From MB1-2 sp046566065 (GTDB lineage: Bacteria; Actinomycetota; CADDZG01; WHSQ01), in NCBI GenBank assembly GCA_046566065.1, contig JBKHXK010000027.1, positions 1-33,519 of the forward strand: 33,519 bases of DNA, given 5' to 3'. A model generated the notes under the pieces. The model did no database searches. It was not told the DNA's origin and saw only the letters and a list, made by a program, of their open reading frames with translations. Shown here in pieces: positions 25,030 to 31,958 of this stretch. Numbering within the stretch: the stretch's first letter is position 1; every line of letters starts with the position of its first letter. The position numbers and the translations under genes are program-made.

Positions 25030-25656
25030 ATGTCTGAGGCGGAAACAGGGGGCGTGCGGCGCCTGGGAGTCATGGGAGGGACCTTCGATCCGATCCACGT
25101 CGGCCATCTCGTCGCGGCTTCGGAGGCCCTCTACAGCTTCGAGCTCGACCGGGTCGTGTTCGTGCCCACCGGTCGGCCGTGGCAGAAATCCAGCTACTCG
25201 GACGCTGAGGATCGCTTCATGATGACCTCGTTAGGGGCGGCCACCCATCGCTCTTTCGGGGTCTCACGTATCGAGCTCGACAGGAAAGGCCCCACCTACA
25301 CGGCGGACACGATGCGGACCTTGAAGGATTTCCACGGCCCGGACACCCAGCTCTTCTTCATCCTCGGCGCCGACGCCGCCCTTCGTCTCGGCACCTGGAA
25401 GAAGATCGAGGGACTCGCCGATCACACCGAGCTCATCGCGGTCACCCGGCCCGGTTTCGCTCTCGGCCAGATCGAGACGGAAGTCACCTGGCCGCGTATC
25501 CATCTGATGGAGATGCCAGACATCGATGTCTCCGCAACGGACGTTCGCAGGCGCGTCCGAGCGGGGCGTCCGATCGACTATCTGGTGCCGAGCGAGGTCG
25601 TGTCGTACATCCATGAGAGAGGTCTGTACGTCGGCCCCGTCGAGGGGGCGGCATGA
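25030..25656 (+). CDS. nadD: Nicotinate-nucleotide adenylyltransferase
   Basis: 208 residues. The nucleotidyltransferase signature GGTFDPIHVGH is at 16-26, and the second motif, SATDVRRRVRAG, lies near the C-terminus (ISxTxxR type). The enzyme joins nicotinate mononucleotide and ATP to make deamido-NAD. It belongs to the conserved nadD-LCP-rsfS cluster, and its stop overlaps the following start by four bases (ATGA). The call is secure; the start is supported by the near-leaderless promoter. Confidence 0.95.
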   Translation: MSEAETGGVRRLGVMGGTFDPIHVGHLVAASEALYSFELDRVVFVPTGRPWQKSSYSDAEDRFMMTSLGAATHRSFGVSRIELDRKGPTYTADTMRTLKDFHGPDTQLFFILGADAALRLGTWKKIEGLADHTELIAVTRPGFALGQIETEVTWPRIHLMEMPDIDVSATDVRRRVRAGRPIDYLVPSEVVSYIHERGLYVGPVEGAA

Positions 25657-27968
25657 GCGAACGCAAGCCGCCACGCGACATCTGGAAGCAACCGCCCGAG
25701 AAGCCGAGACCGGTCGAAGAGGAGCTGGCCGACAGCCCCGCTCTCGCCGGGCCCGAGGCCGCCCCGCCGCGTGAGGAACCTGAAGCAACTCCAGAAGGGC
25801 CGCAGGAGGAGCCGGGCTACGCACCCCGCCATCGCGCACCGGGTCGCGCGCCGCTGATCCGAAGACGACGGAACCGTCCGGAGGACATCGACGACGTCGA
25901 GATCGACAGAGAAACGATGTGGCGGGAGAAAGACGACGACGATGAAGAACGCGGCTGGATCGCCAGGGAGGAATCGATCGTCGCCCCACCTCCGAAACCG
26001 GTCGAGGAGCTTCCGTATCTGGGTCCCCGGCGCAGCGAGCGCAGGCGCAGGCCTGCTCCTCCCGGGGATGAGGCCCCGCCGGAGCTGATCAGGCGGGCGC
26101 GCGACTACACAGGCCGTCACCTCGCGCCCAAGAAGCCGTCCCCGTGGTCCAGGGGGGCCGAGGGCGACGTCGAGGAGTTCGCAGACCGATCCGAGATCGA
26201 CCATCTGGAGCCGCGCCGGGCGCAGCCCCCGCCCGCGGAGAAGACCTTCGTCGAGGGCGACGTTGGCGACGAGCCCGTCTCTGGGTTGTTCGCCCGGCCC
26301 TGGCGCTCCCGCAAGGCGACCCCGCCGGTCGAGGACCCCGCCGAACCAGAGCAGCCGCCCACGCCGGAAGGCGCTTCGGAAGACGCCGCGGGTTCGCCGG
26401 CAGCGGCAGCGCTGCCGGGAGAGGCGGTGGTCGAGACCGAGGAAGTGCTTCCCGACCCAGAGCCCGAGCCGGAACCAGAGCCCGAGCCGGAACCAGAGCC
26501 CGAGCCCGAGCCAGAGCCCGAGCCCGAACCAGAGCCAGAGCCCGAGCCCGAACCAGAGCCCGAGCCGGAACCAGAGCCCGAGCCGGTCCAGCCGGAGGCC
26601 GTCGAGCCGACTGCTCCCGCGGCGCCACCCGCGGCGGTCGTCTCGGAGGAGCTTGTCGAGACCGAGCCCTCCGATGAGCTCTCTTTCGAGGGCGACGAGG
26701 ACCCCTCGGAGAGCGAGACCTCAGATGACGACGACGAGGAGGTCTTCCTCGGCCCTCGCACCGCCGCGTTGCAGGAGCGCAAGAAGAAGAAGAAGGTGCG
26801 GCAGAGGGCGGGTGGGGTGCTCGCGGGGATCGTCGCTGTTGCCGCGATCGGCGCCGTGGGCTTGCTGGCGCAGCGAGTGGTGGAAGAGCCGAAGCGACGA
26901 GTGGCGGTGCCGTTGCCGGAGCCCGCCCCAGAGCCGGAGGGCGGGTCCACGCTGTTCTTCGGGACCAGGGAGGACGCCGGCTCCGAGCGCGGGGCGATCT
27001 GGATGACGTTGTTCCACTACGACGCTGCGCAGGAGAAGGCATCGATCGTCTACATCCCGCCGCACACCGCGGTGGAGGTGCCCGGCCGCGGTCTGCAAGG
27101 AGTAGGGGAGGCTTACGGCTCTGGTGGCATCCCGTTACTTCTGGTAGCGACCGAGAACCTGCTCGGTGTCTCGATCGATCGCTACGTGGAACTGTCGGAT
27201 AGCGACGCGCGCGTGGTCTTCGAGGGCATCGGCTCCATAACCGTGGACGTTCCCGCCGAGGTGCGCGTGCCGGCCGGCAAGGACCAGGCCCGGTTGATCT
27301 TCGTGGACGGGCCGCAGGAGCTCACGCCCGACCTTCTCGTAAAGCTGCTCTACATAGTTGGTATCGACGGTGACGATGTCGAGCTCGGCAGCCGGCACCT
27401 CGCATTCTGGGACGCGCTGTTCGATCGGTACACGGATCCCGAAGACCTCGCCGAGCTCTTCGAGGCCGCCGGCCCCGCGTTGGGCGAGTCGGATGCATCG
27501 GCGGAGGACCACGGCGCGTTCTTCGCGTCGATCGCCGACCTGGAACCCGAGCAGCTCACGATCACCGCGCTTCCGGTACGTCCGATCAGTGCAGGAGACA
27601 GCGAGCTGTATGCCACCGACGAGGTCGAGCTGGCAGAGTTCGTAGCGTCCACGATCGGCGAAGGCCGGGATGCGCCCGCCGAGATCCGGGTTCAGGTGCT
27701 GAACGGCAACGGCGTCCCGGGGATCGGACAGGAGGTCGCGGATCGACTGCTGGGTGAGGGTTTCAGAGTGATCCTGTCCGGCAACGCCCGGAGGCTCAAC
27801 TACAAGAGAACGCTGGTGATCGCGTACGACTCTTCCGAGGCCGGCATCGGCCTGGCGGAGCGAGCTCGGGAGCTCCTAGGCGTGGGAGAGGTGCAGGTTT
27901 CGGCTCAACAGCAAGGTATCGTGGACCTCACGATCGTCGTAGGAAAGGACTTCTTGCGGGCTCGCTGA
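25653..27968 (+). CDS. LytR-CpsA-Psr family membrane protein with long acidic N-terminal region
   Basis: 771 residues. Residues 1-385 are low-complexity, rich in Pro, Glu and Arg, and include a run of Pro-Glu pairs (269-311). A single membrane helix lies at about 386-408, so the long region should be cytoplasmic. An LCP-like domain (about 430-600) keeps the framework: LLLVATENLLGVSIDRYVEL and GIGSITVDVPAEV. It does not show the usual RSDT, IPRDT or Asn-Ala-Ala-Tyr motifs (IPPHTAVEVPG and GVGEAYGSGG instead), so attachment of wall polymers to peptidoglycan is doubtful. A LytR_C domain (about 677-768, IRVQVLNGNGVPGIG) ends the protein. This gene position normally holds an LCP/LytR gene in actinobacteria. 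Coupled to nadD by overlapping stop and start. Confidence 0.82.
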   Translation: MSERKPPRDIWKQPPEKPRPVEEELADSPALAGPEAAPPREEPEATPEGPQEEPGYAPRHRAPGRAPLIRRRRNRPEDIDDVEIDRETMWREKDDDDEERGWIAREESIVAPPPKPVEELPYLGPRRSERRRRPAPPGDEAPPELIRRARDYTGRHLAPKKPSPWSRGAEGDVEEFADRSEIDHLEPRRAQPPPAEKTFVEGDVGDEPVSGLFARPWRSRKATPPVEDPAEPEQPPTPEGASEDAAGSPAAAALPGEAVVETEEVLPDPEPEPEPEPEPEPEPEPEPEPEPEPEPEPEPEPEPEPEPEPEPVQPEAVEPTAPAAPPAAVVSEELVETEPSDELSFEGDEDPSESETSDDDDEEVFLGPRTAALQERKKKKKVRQRAGGVLAGIVAVAAIGAVGLLAQRVVEEPKRRVAVPLPEPAPEPEGGSTLFFGTREDAGSERGAIWMTLFHYDAAQEKASIVYIPPHTAVEVPGRGLQGVGEAYGSGGIPLLLVATENLLGVSIDRYVELSDSDARVVFEGIGSITVDVPAEVRVPAGKDQARLIFVDGPQELTPDLLVKLLYIVGIDGDDVELGSRHLAFWDALFDRYTDPEDLAELFEAAGPALGESDASAEDHGAFFASIADLEPEQLTITALPVRPISAGDSELYATDEVELAEFVASTIGEGRDAPAEIRVQVLNGNGVPGIGQEVADRLLGEGFRVILSGNARRLNYKRTLVIAYDSSEAGIGLAERARELLGVGEVQVSAQQQGIVDLTIVVGKDFLRAR
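26457..26587 (+). repeat. Pro-Glu coding repeat inside the LCP-family gene
   Basis: About 131 bases of imperfect hexamer and 18-base units built on GAGCCC/GAGCCG/GAACCA encode alternating Pro-Glu. Synonymous changes (GAG/GAA, CCC/CCG/CCA) break up exact repetition, so the repeat is likely selected as protein, but slippage-prone length change is plausible. Confidence 0.85.
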
Positions 27969-27979
27969 GCCCAACCTCT

Positions 27980-28387
27980 ATGGCTGTATCAACTGGATTG
28001 GTTCTGGAGGCGGCGGAGGCGGCGTCGTCGAAGAAGGCCGAGCGCATCGTCATCCTGGATGTCTCCGAGCTGCTGGTGATCACCGATCACTTCCTGATCT
28101 GCAACGGGGGTAACGACCGACAGGTTCGGACGATCGCCGAAGAGGTCGAGAAGCGTCTGGCGGAGAGCCACCAGGTGAAGCCCTTCCGTCGTGAAGGGCA
28201 ACGCGAGGGGCGTTGGGTCCTGCTCGACTACGTCGATTTCGTAGTGCATGTCTTCGGACCCGAGGAGCGCGACTACTACGACCTGGAACGCCTGTGGTCG
28301 GACGCCCCGAGGGTCCCGTTCGAAGAGGGACCGATGAGCGGCGAGCGAGAGGAGCGGGATGAGCCAGCCGCGGCGGAGGCGACGTAG
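27980..28387 (+). CDS. rsfS: Ribosome silencing factor RsfS
   Basis: 135 residues from ATG 27980, twelve bases after the LCP gene, with no obvious Shine-Dalgarno site. The core matches RsfS/Iojap: ILDVSELLVITDHFLICNGGNDRQVRTIAEEVEKRL and the closing WVLLDYVDFVVHVFGPEERDYYDLERLW. RsfS binds ribosomal protein uL14 and blocks subunit joining when nutrients are short. A tail of about 25 acidic residues follows the core. Its end overlaps by 29 bases with the start of the arginine-rich gene. Confidence 0.95.
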   Translation: MAVSTGLVLEAAEAASSKKAERIVILDVSELLVITDHFLICNGGNDRQVRTIAEEVEKRLAESHQVKPFRREGQREGRWVLLDYVDFVVHVFGPEERDYYDLERLWSDAPRVPFEEGPMSGEREERDEPAAAEAT

Positions 28388-29015
28388 AGGTCGCCGAGGA
28401 GGCCGAGGCCCGCAACCCCAGGGCCAAGCGAACACCGAAGCGGTAAGAGAGACGGCCAGCGGCGCGCCCGCCGGAGAGAAGGGCCAGGCGCGCTCCAAGA
28501 GCTCCAGGCGGCGACGGGGGAGAGGCCGCGCCGGCAGTGGGCGGCAGGCATCGGGCTCGCCCAAGTCCTCGGAGGACCTGGTCCGGGCTCTGCCTAAGGA
28601 GCGACCCGAGACCCTGACCGCGCCACCCGACGGTCAGACCCTCGAAGGTGTGATCGGCGACCTGCAGTCGACCTGGGGGGTTCCCCAATACCCACAGGAG
28701 TACCGCATCGTCCTCAAGGTCGCCGAGGAGAAAGAGGCGCGCTCGGAGACGGCGAACGGCCAGTCGCAGTCGCGGCAGCCCGGCGAGAGGCCCGCGCGAG
28801 AGCAAGCCCCCGAGCGATCCTCCGAGCAGGGCCCGCGGCGCGAGAAGGCACCGGCCGCGCCGGGGCTTACGCAAGGAGCGCAGAGGGAGGAGGCGCCCCG
28901 GAAGCGGCGTAGGCGGCGCAGGCGCGGGGGCCAAGGCGGGCCCGAGGGCAACCAGGGCGGTTCGAACGGGCCGTCGCCCGCGGCCGGCGGGGACGGCTCC
29001 GAAAGCCCGAGCTAG
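28359..29015 (+). CDS. Arginine-rich low-complexity protein, unknown function
   Basis: 218 residues from ATG 28359, which lies inside the rsfS end after a GAGAGGAG ribosome-binding site. It has two strongly basic segments: residues 5-17 (RRRRRRGRRGGRG) and near 182-190 (KRRRRRRR). They flank a middle with ordinary composition, KSSEDLVRALPKERPETL and a short conserved-looking patch (TWGVPQYPQEYRIVLKVAEEKE). The rest is rich in Gly, Gln, Ser and Pro. The sense codons and overlap with rsfS suggest a real gene. By composition it may bind RNA or ribosomes, but I recognise no domain. It ends in a stop that overlaps the stop of the convergent arsC by three bases. Confidence 0.65.
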   Translation: MSQPRRRRRRGRRGGRGPQPQGQANTEAVRETASGAPAGEKGQARSKSSRRRRGRGRAGSGRQASGSPKSSEDLVRALPKERPETLTAPPDGQTLEGVIGDLQSTWGVPQYPQEYRIVLKVAEEKEARSETANGQSQSRQPGERPAREQAPERSSEQGPRREKAPAAPGLTQGAQREEAPRKRRRRRRRGGQGGPEGNQGGSNGPSPAAGGDGSESPS

Positions 29016-29425
29016 TCGGGCGCTCGGTCCAGTTCGGCGATCAACCGCTTCACCCGCTGCTCGATGTCGTCGCGGATCCGGTCCACCTCTTCGGCGGTTC
29101 TGCCTTTCGGGTCCTGGAGCTCCCAGTCCTGCAGCGGGATGCGCAGGGCAGGGCAGGCCTCCTGCACGTTGCAGCCCATCCCGATGACCCTCGCAGCGCG
29201 CTCGGCGACGTCCATGGACAACATCGTGCCGCCGCCGTCCCGCAGCGGTATGCCCCTTCGCTGCATCGCATCGACGACCTCGGGATGCGGATGGTCGGCC
29301 GGTTGGGTGCCCGCCGAGATCCCTTCGTAGCGATCTCCCGCGTGATGGTTGAGGAAGGCCTCGGCCATCCGGGAGCGACCTGCGTTGTGCACGCAGACGA
29401 AAAGGATGGTGGGTCGGTCAGCCAC
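29012..29425 (-). CDS. arsC: Arsenate reductase, low-molecular-weight phosphatase type
   Basis: 137 residues, GTG start at 29425, overlapping the arsM end by eight bases. The P-loop CVHNAGRS begins at Cys11, Asp105 in LQDPKG is the general acid, and Cys85 and Cys91 follow. This triad matches the thioredoxin-coupled enzyme (compare Cys10, Cys82, Cys89 in the pI258 protein). It reduces arsenate to arsenite. Third gene of arsR-arsM-arsC. No arsenite efflux pump gene is visible in the window. Overlaps the convergent upstream gene at a shared CTAG. Confidence 0.92.
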   Translation of the reverse strand: MADRPTILFVCVHNAGRSRMAEAFLNHHAGDRYEGISAGTQPADHPHPEVVDAMQRRGIPLRDGGGTMLSMDVAERAARVIGMGCNVQEACPALRIPLQDWELQDPKGRTAEEVDRIRDDIEQRVKRLIAELDRAPD

Positions 29426-30194
29426 GCGGCTTGACGGCCTTGACGATCGCTCCGAACATCCCCTCCGCCACGCTGTGGGTCGGAGAGATGTCGATGTCGG
29501 TGAAGCCGGCTTCGCTCAGTCCGCTCTTGTACTCGGCGAAGCTCAGGGCGCCCGCGATGCAACCGACGAAGCTCCCGCGCTCCGAGCGCTCGGCCTCGGA
29601 CAGGTGGTCGGCCGCGACCACGTCGGACACGCCGACGCGGCCCCCTGCGCGCAGGACCCGATGCATCTCCTTGAACACGGCCGTCTTGTCGGCCGCGAGG
29701 TTGATCACGCAGTTCGAGATGATCACGTCGACGGAGGCGTCGGGGAGAGGGACGTCTTCGATGAAGCCCTTCAGGAACTCGACGTTCGTCGCACCAGCTT
29801 CTTGCTTGTTCTTGTTCGCGAGGGCGAGCATCTCGTCGGTCATGTCCAGTCCGTAGGCCTTCCCGGTCGGGCCGACGCGCTTGGCTGAAAGGAGGACGTC
29901 GATCCCGCCGCCGGAGCCGAGATCCAGAACGGTCTCGCCCGGGTTCAGATCTGCAACGGCGGTGGGGTTTCCGCATCCCAGGCTGGCCAGCACGGCCTCC
30001 TGGGGGAGCTCCTCTGAGGCCAACGCGTCGTAGAGCTTGGGGCCGAACACGACGGTGTCGGTGCAGCAGCCCGTCTCCGCCTCCGAGCCGCAACACCCAG
30101 AGCTCTCGAAGGCCGCCACGTCGTCTCGGCCTTCGGTGACTGCAGTTGCGGCCTCGGCGTAGCGGCGGCGTACCTCTTCCCTCACATCGTTCAT
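29418..30194 (-). CDS. arsM: Arsenite S-adenosylmethionine methyltransferase
   Basis: 258 residues from ATG 30194, with AAGGAG eight bases upstream; the start overlaps the arsR stop (ATGA). The SAM-binding loop is LDLGSGGGIDV (90-100). Three family cysteines occur in their usual contexts: Cys74 (SLGCGNP), Cys162 (SNCVINL) and Cys212 (GCIAGA), all involved in binding or reducing arsenite. Extra N-terminal cysteines (34, 35, 43, 44) form an SSGCCG...GCC patch that is also seen in other actinobacterial ArsM. It methylates arsenite, giving volatile or less toxic products depending on conditions. Full-length. Confidence 0.94.
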   Translation of the reverse strand: MNDVREEVRRRYAEAATAVTEGRDDVAAFESSGCCGSEAETGCCTDTVVFGPKLYDALASEELPQEAVLASLGCGNPTAVADLNPGETVLDLGSGGGIDVLLSAKRVGPTGKAYGLDMTDEMLALANKNKQEAGATNVEFLKGFIEDVPLPDASVDVIISNCVINLAADKTAVFKEMHRVLRAGGRVGVSDVVAADHLSEAERSERGSFVGCIAGALSFAEYKSGLSEAGFTDIDISPTHSVAEGMFGAIVKAVKPRG

Positions 30195-30544
30195 GCGTTC
30201 GCTCCTTCGATCTTGACGACTTGGGTCAGTTGGTCCAGTGCGGCGCTGTTCAGGGAGTAGTAGGCCCACGTCGCCCGCTTCTCTCGATCCAGAAGGCCGC
30301 TGGCCACCAGCTTCTTCAGGTGGAAGCTGATCGTCGGCTGCGAGAGCCCGATCGCCTCGGTGATGTCGCATACACAGACGGGTTCGCCGGCGTTGGCCAA
30401 CAGGTTCACGATCCGGACCCGGTGGGGGTCGGCGAGAGCCTTGAACAGCTGGGCCGTCGCCTCGGCCTCGTCGTCGTTGAGGGCCGACCCGGTCAACGGG
30501 GCACAACACAGAACCGGCAACTCAAGGGCGGAGATTTCGGGCAT
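30191..30544 (-). CDS. arsR: Arsenic-responsive ArsR-family repressor
   Basis: 117 residues from ATG 30544. A winged-helix DNA-binding domain is visible (FKALADPHRVRIVNLLANAG, then LSQPTISFHLKKLVASGLL). Metal-sensing cysteines are Cys57 and Cys59 in the CVC motif, with Cys13 and Cys14 near the N-terminus. It represses arsR-arsM-arsC until arsenite binds. The start is chosen by a promoter and operator placed just upstream. The frame is open further upstream, in the nuclease-like gene, so a longer fused product is possible (see that entry). Translationally coupled to arsM. Confidence 0.9.
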   Translation of the reverse strand: MPEISALELPVLCCAPLTGSALNDDEAEATAQLFKALADPHRVRIVNLLANAGEPVCVCDITEAIGLSQPTISFHLKKLVASGLLDREKRATWAYYSLNSAALDQLTQVVKIEGANA

Positions 30545-31036
30545 GGGGGCGAGTGTCTCACATACATCGACGTTCGTCAATATAAGGGTGTGCTCCCCAC
30601 TATCACTCGGCTCTTCCTCCGAGACCGGGGGTGACAGCTGGTATTGCGATGCCCATCTGACTTTCCGCTTCTGTCCGTTCTTAGGCGCCGAGAGTCGGAG
30701 CATCCCGGCACTGCGTGGGACGTCTTCCACCGGCACCAGGTAGACCGTTCCTCGATCGTGGCAGTAGACGCCGAAGACGTCGGCGTCGCCTCGGTAGTCC
30801 AAGAAGCTCCCTCGGACGGCGCTGTTGGTACGGAAGACGATGGCACCGTCCACTTCGCGACCCGATTTGACCTGGACCTTGATCAGGCGTCCGCCCTCCT
30901 CGTAGGCGAGGTCGTAACGTTTCTGCCCGAACGGGAACAGCAGATGCTTGCCGGTCGCTGCGAGCGCAGCCATCACAGCAGCTTCCGCTCTCTCGCCCAC
31001 TTGAGAGGGCGTCATGCCAGACGGTAACGGACTCAT
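30191..31036 (-). CDS. PD-(D/E)XK nuclease-like domain in frame with ArsR (281-residue potential fusion)
   Basis: The frame opens at ATG 31036 and has no stop until the arsR stop. Residues 8-134 form a small PD-(D/E)XK-type nuclease domain: GERAEAAVMAAL, FPFGQKRYDLAYEE with Asp42, then LIKVQVKSG with Gln55 and Lys57 (the QxK variant seen in group-I-intron-associated endonucleases), closing with RWASQYQL. Most relatives end near that point. Here a linker of about 30 residues (135-164) joins it to ArsR at residue 165. The linker DNA contains the ars promoter and operator, so arsR is also made alone. A TAGCCT box (31045-31050) eight bases before the ATG could be a -10. No Shine-Dalgarno site is seen. 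Cleavage activity is unproven. Confidence 0.7.
   Translation of the reverse strand: MSPLPSGMTPSQVGERAEAAVMAALAATGKHLLFPFGQKRYDLAYEEGGRLIKVQVKSGREVDGAIVFRTNSAVRGSFLDYRGDADVFGVYCHDRGTVYLVPVEDVPRSAGMLRLSAPKNGQKRKVRWASQYQLSPPVSEEEPSDSGEHTLILTNVDVCETLAPMPEISALELPVLCCAPLTGSALNDDEAEATAQLFKALADPHRVRIVNLLANAGEPVCVCDITEAIGLSQPTISFHLKKLVASGLLDREKRATWAYYSLNSAALDQLTQVVKIEGANA
30552..30584 (-). promoter_or_regulatory. ars operon promoter and ArsR operator
   Basis: On the minus strand: TTGACG (-35, 30575-30580), a 17-base spacer, GACACT (-10, 30552-30557), seven bases, and the arsR ATG at 30544, so the transcript would be leaderless. An inverted repeat overlaps the -35: TACATCGAC (30563-30571) and GTCAATATA (30576-30584), matching at seven of nine positions around a four-base centre. 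This is where an ArsR repressor would be expected to bind. The site lies inside the in-frame coding linker of the nuclease-like frame. Confidence 0.7.
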
Positions 31037-31095
31037 GGGCGTGCAGGCTAATGATGGGGTGTGACGATTTCGGTTCCGCGGCAGAGAGGAAGGCT

Positions 31096-31101
31096 TAGAC
31101 T
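31096..31101 (+). promoter_or_regulatory. Putative -10 box of tRNA-Ala
   Basis: TAGACT ends ten bases before the mature 5-prime end of tRNA-Ala, a spacing that would leave a precursor leader of only a few bases for RNase P. No clear -35 is visible. The region also lies between divergent start points of this tRNA and the nuclease-like gene. Confidence 0.35.
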
Positions 31102-31111
31102 CCTCTGTCCT

Positions 31112-31184
31112 GGGCCCGTAGCTCACTTGGTAGAGCGCCTCGATGGCATCGAGGAGGCAAGCGGTTCGATCCCGCTCGGGTCCA
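31112..31184 (+). tRNA. tRNA-Ala (anticodon GGC)
   Basis: A 73-nt cloverleaf: acceptor GGGCCCG/CGGGTCC with one G-T pair, D-arm GCTC/GAGC, anticodon stem CCTCG/CGAGG around ATGGCAT (anticodon GGC), T-arm AGCGG/CCGCT with TTCGATC, and discriminator A. CCA is not encoded. Confidence 0.95.
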
Positions 31185-31212
31185 CTCGATCCACCTTCCG
31201 CCGCCGACAGCC

Positions 31213-31247
31213 TGGACCTAGGCGCCTGAGGGGCGTAGACAGGACCC
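31213..31247 (+). promoter_or_regulatory. Putative leaderless promoter of the PIG-L deacetylase gene
   Basis: TGGACC (31213-31218), a 17-base spacer, TAGACA (31236-31241), six bases and the ATG at 31248. The geometry repeats that of the tig and arsR promoters. No separate ribosome-binding site is needed or seen. Confidence 0.5.
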
Positions 31248-31958
31248 ATGGAAACCCTGGGCGACATCGTGGGGGTCTGGGCCCATCCCGACGACGAGAC
31301 CTTCCTTATGGCCGGGCTCATGGCCGCGGGCGTCCGCGCCGGTCGTCGCGTGGTCTGCGTCACGGCCACGAGGGGCGAGGGCGGCGTGCAGGACGAGGCC
31401 CGCTGGCCCGCGACAGAGCTGGCATCCATCCGGACGTCGGAGCTCGAAGAAGCGCTTTCGATACTCGGGGTCACCGAGCACCTGTGGCTCGACCTGCCGG
31501 ACGGAGGTTGTCGCGATCTCGACCCAGAGGGGCCGGTCGCTCGTATCGAGCACATCATCCGGGACGCCCGGCCGGACTCGGTCCTCACCTTCGGACCCGA
31601 CGGCATGACCGGTCATCCCGATCACAGCGCGGTCAGCGGGTGGACGACCGCGGCTTTCGCTCGGGCCGCTCAGCCGGGGGCTCGGCTGCTCTACGCCACG
31701 ACCACCCCGGAGTGGATGGACGAGTTCCGGGCGGGATGGGAGAGCATCGGCGCCTTCATGGATGAAGAGGTCGTCCCGGTCACCGAGCGCGACGAGCTGG
31801 CGGTTCACTACGAGCTCCCGGACGATCTGTTGGATCTCAAGTTCCAGGCGCTGCAGGCGCAGCCCAGTCAGTCGGAGAGCACGATCGCTGCGCTGGGCGA
31901 GGAGTGGTTGCGCCGCGTGATGTCGGTCGAGATGTTCCGAGCGGTCGAGGCGCGTTAA
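31248..31958 (+). CDS. PIG-L / LmbE-family zinc-dependent deacetylase
   Basis: 236 residues. The zinc site motif AHPDDE is at 12-17 and the second ligand motif HPDH at 123-126. A Rossmann-like fold is suggested by VVCVTATRGEGG. The family removes acetyl groups from N-acetylglucosamine conjugates; in actinobacteria relatives include the mycothiol enzymes MshB and Mca. I cannot tell which substrate this member uses, and no other mycothiol gene is nearby. No signal peptide, so cytoplasmic. The stop overlaps that of the convergent epimerase gene at a TTAA (31955-31958). Confidence 0.9.
   Translation: METLGDIVGVWAHPDDETFLMAGLMAAGVRAGRRVVCVTATRGEGGVQDEARWPATELASIRTSELEEALSILGVTEHLWLDLPDGGCRDLDPEGPVARIEHIIRDARPDSVLTFGPDGMTGHPDHSAVSGWTTAAFARAAQPGARLLYATTTPEWMDEFRAGWESIGAFMDEEVVPVTERDELAVHYELPDDLLDLKFQALQAQPSQSESTIAALGEEWLRRVMSVEMFRAVEAR

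Noticed and set aside
26457..26587. CRISPR-like or satellite array
   Set aside because: The repeat is in frame, encodes alternating Pro-Glu, and has no spacers.
26117..26950. Antisense frame encoding Ser-Gly repeats opposite the Pro-Glu region
   Set aside because: It is the complement of the Pro-Glu repeat in the LCP-family gene; no start signals and no domain.
31037..31606. Longer start for the nuclease-like frame, through tRNA-Ala and the PIG-L gene on the other strand
   Set aside because: It would run antisense through a tRNA and a clear gene; the domain begins right after ATG 31036.
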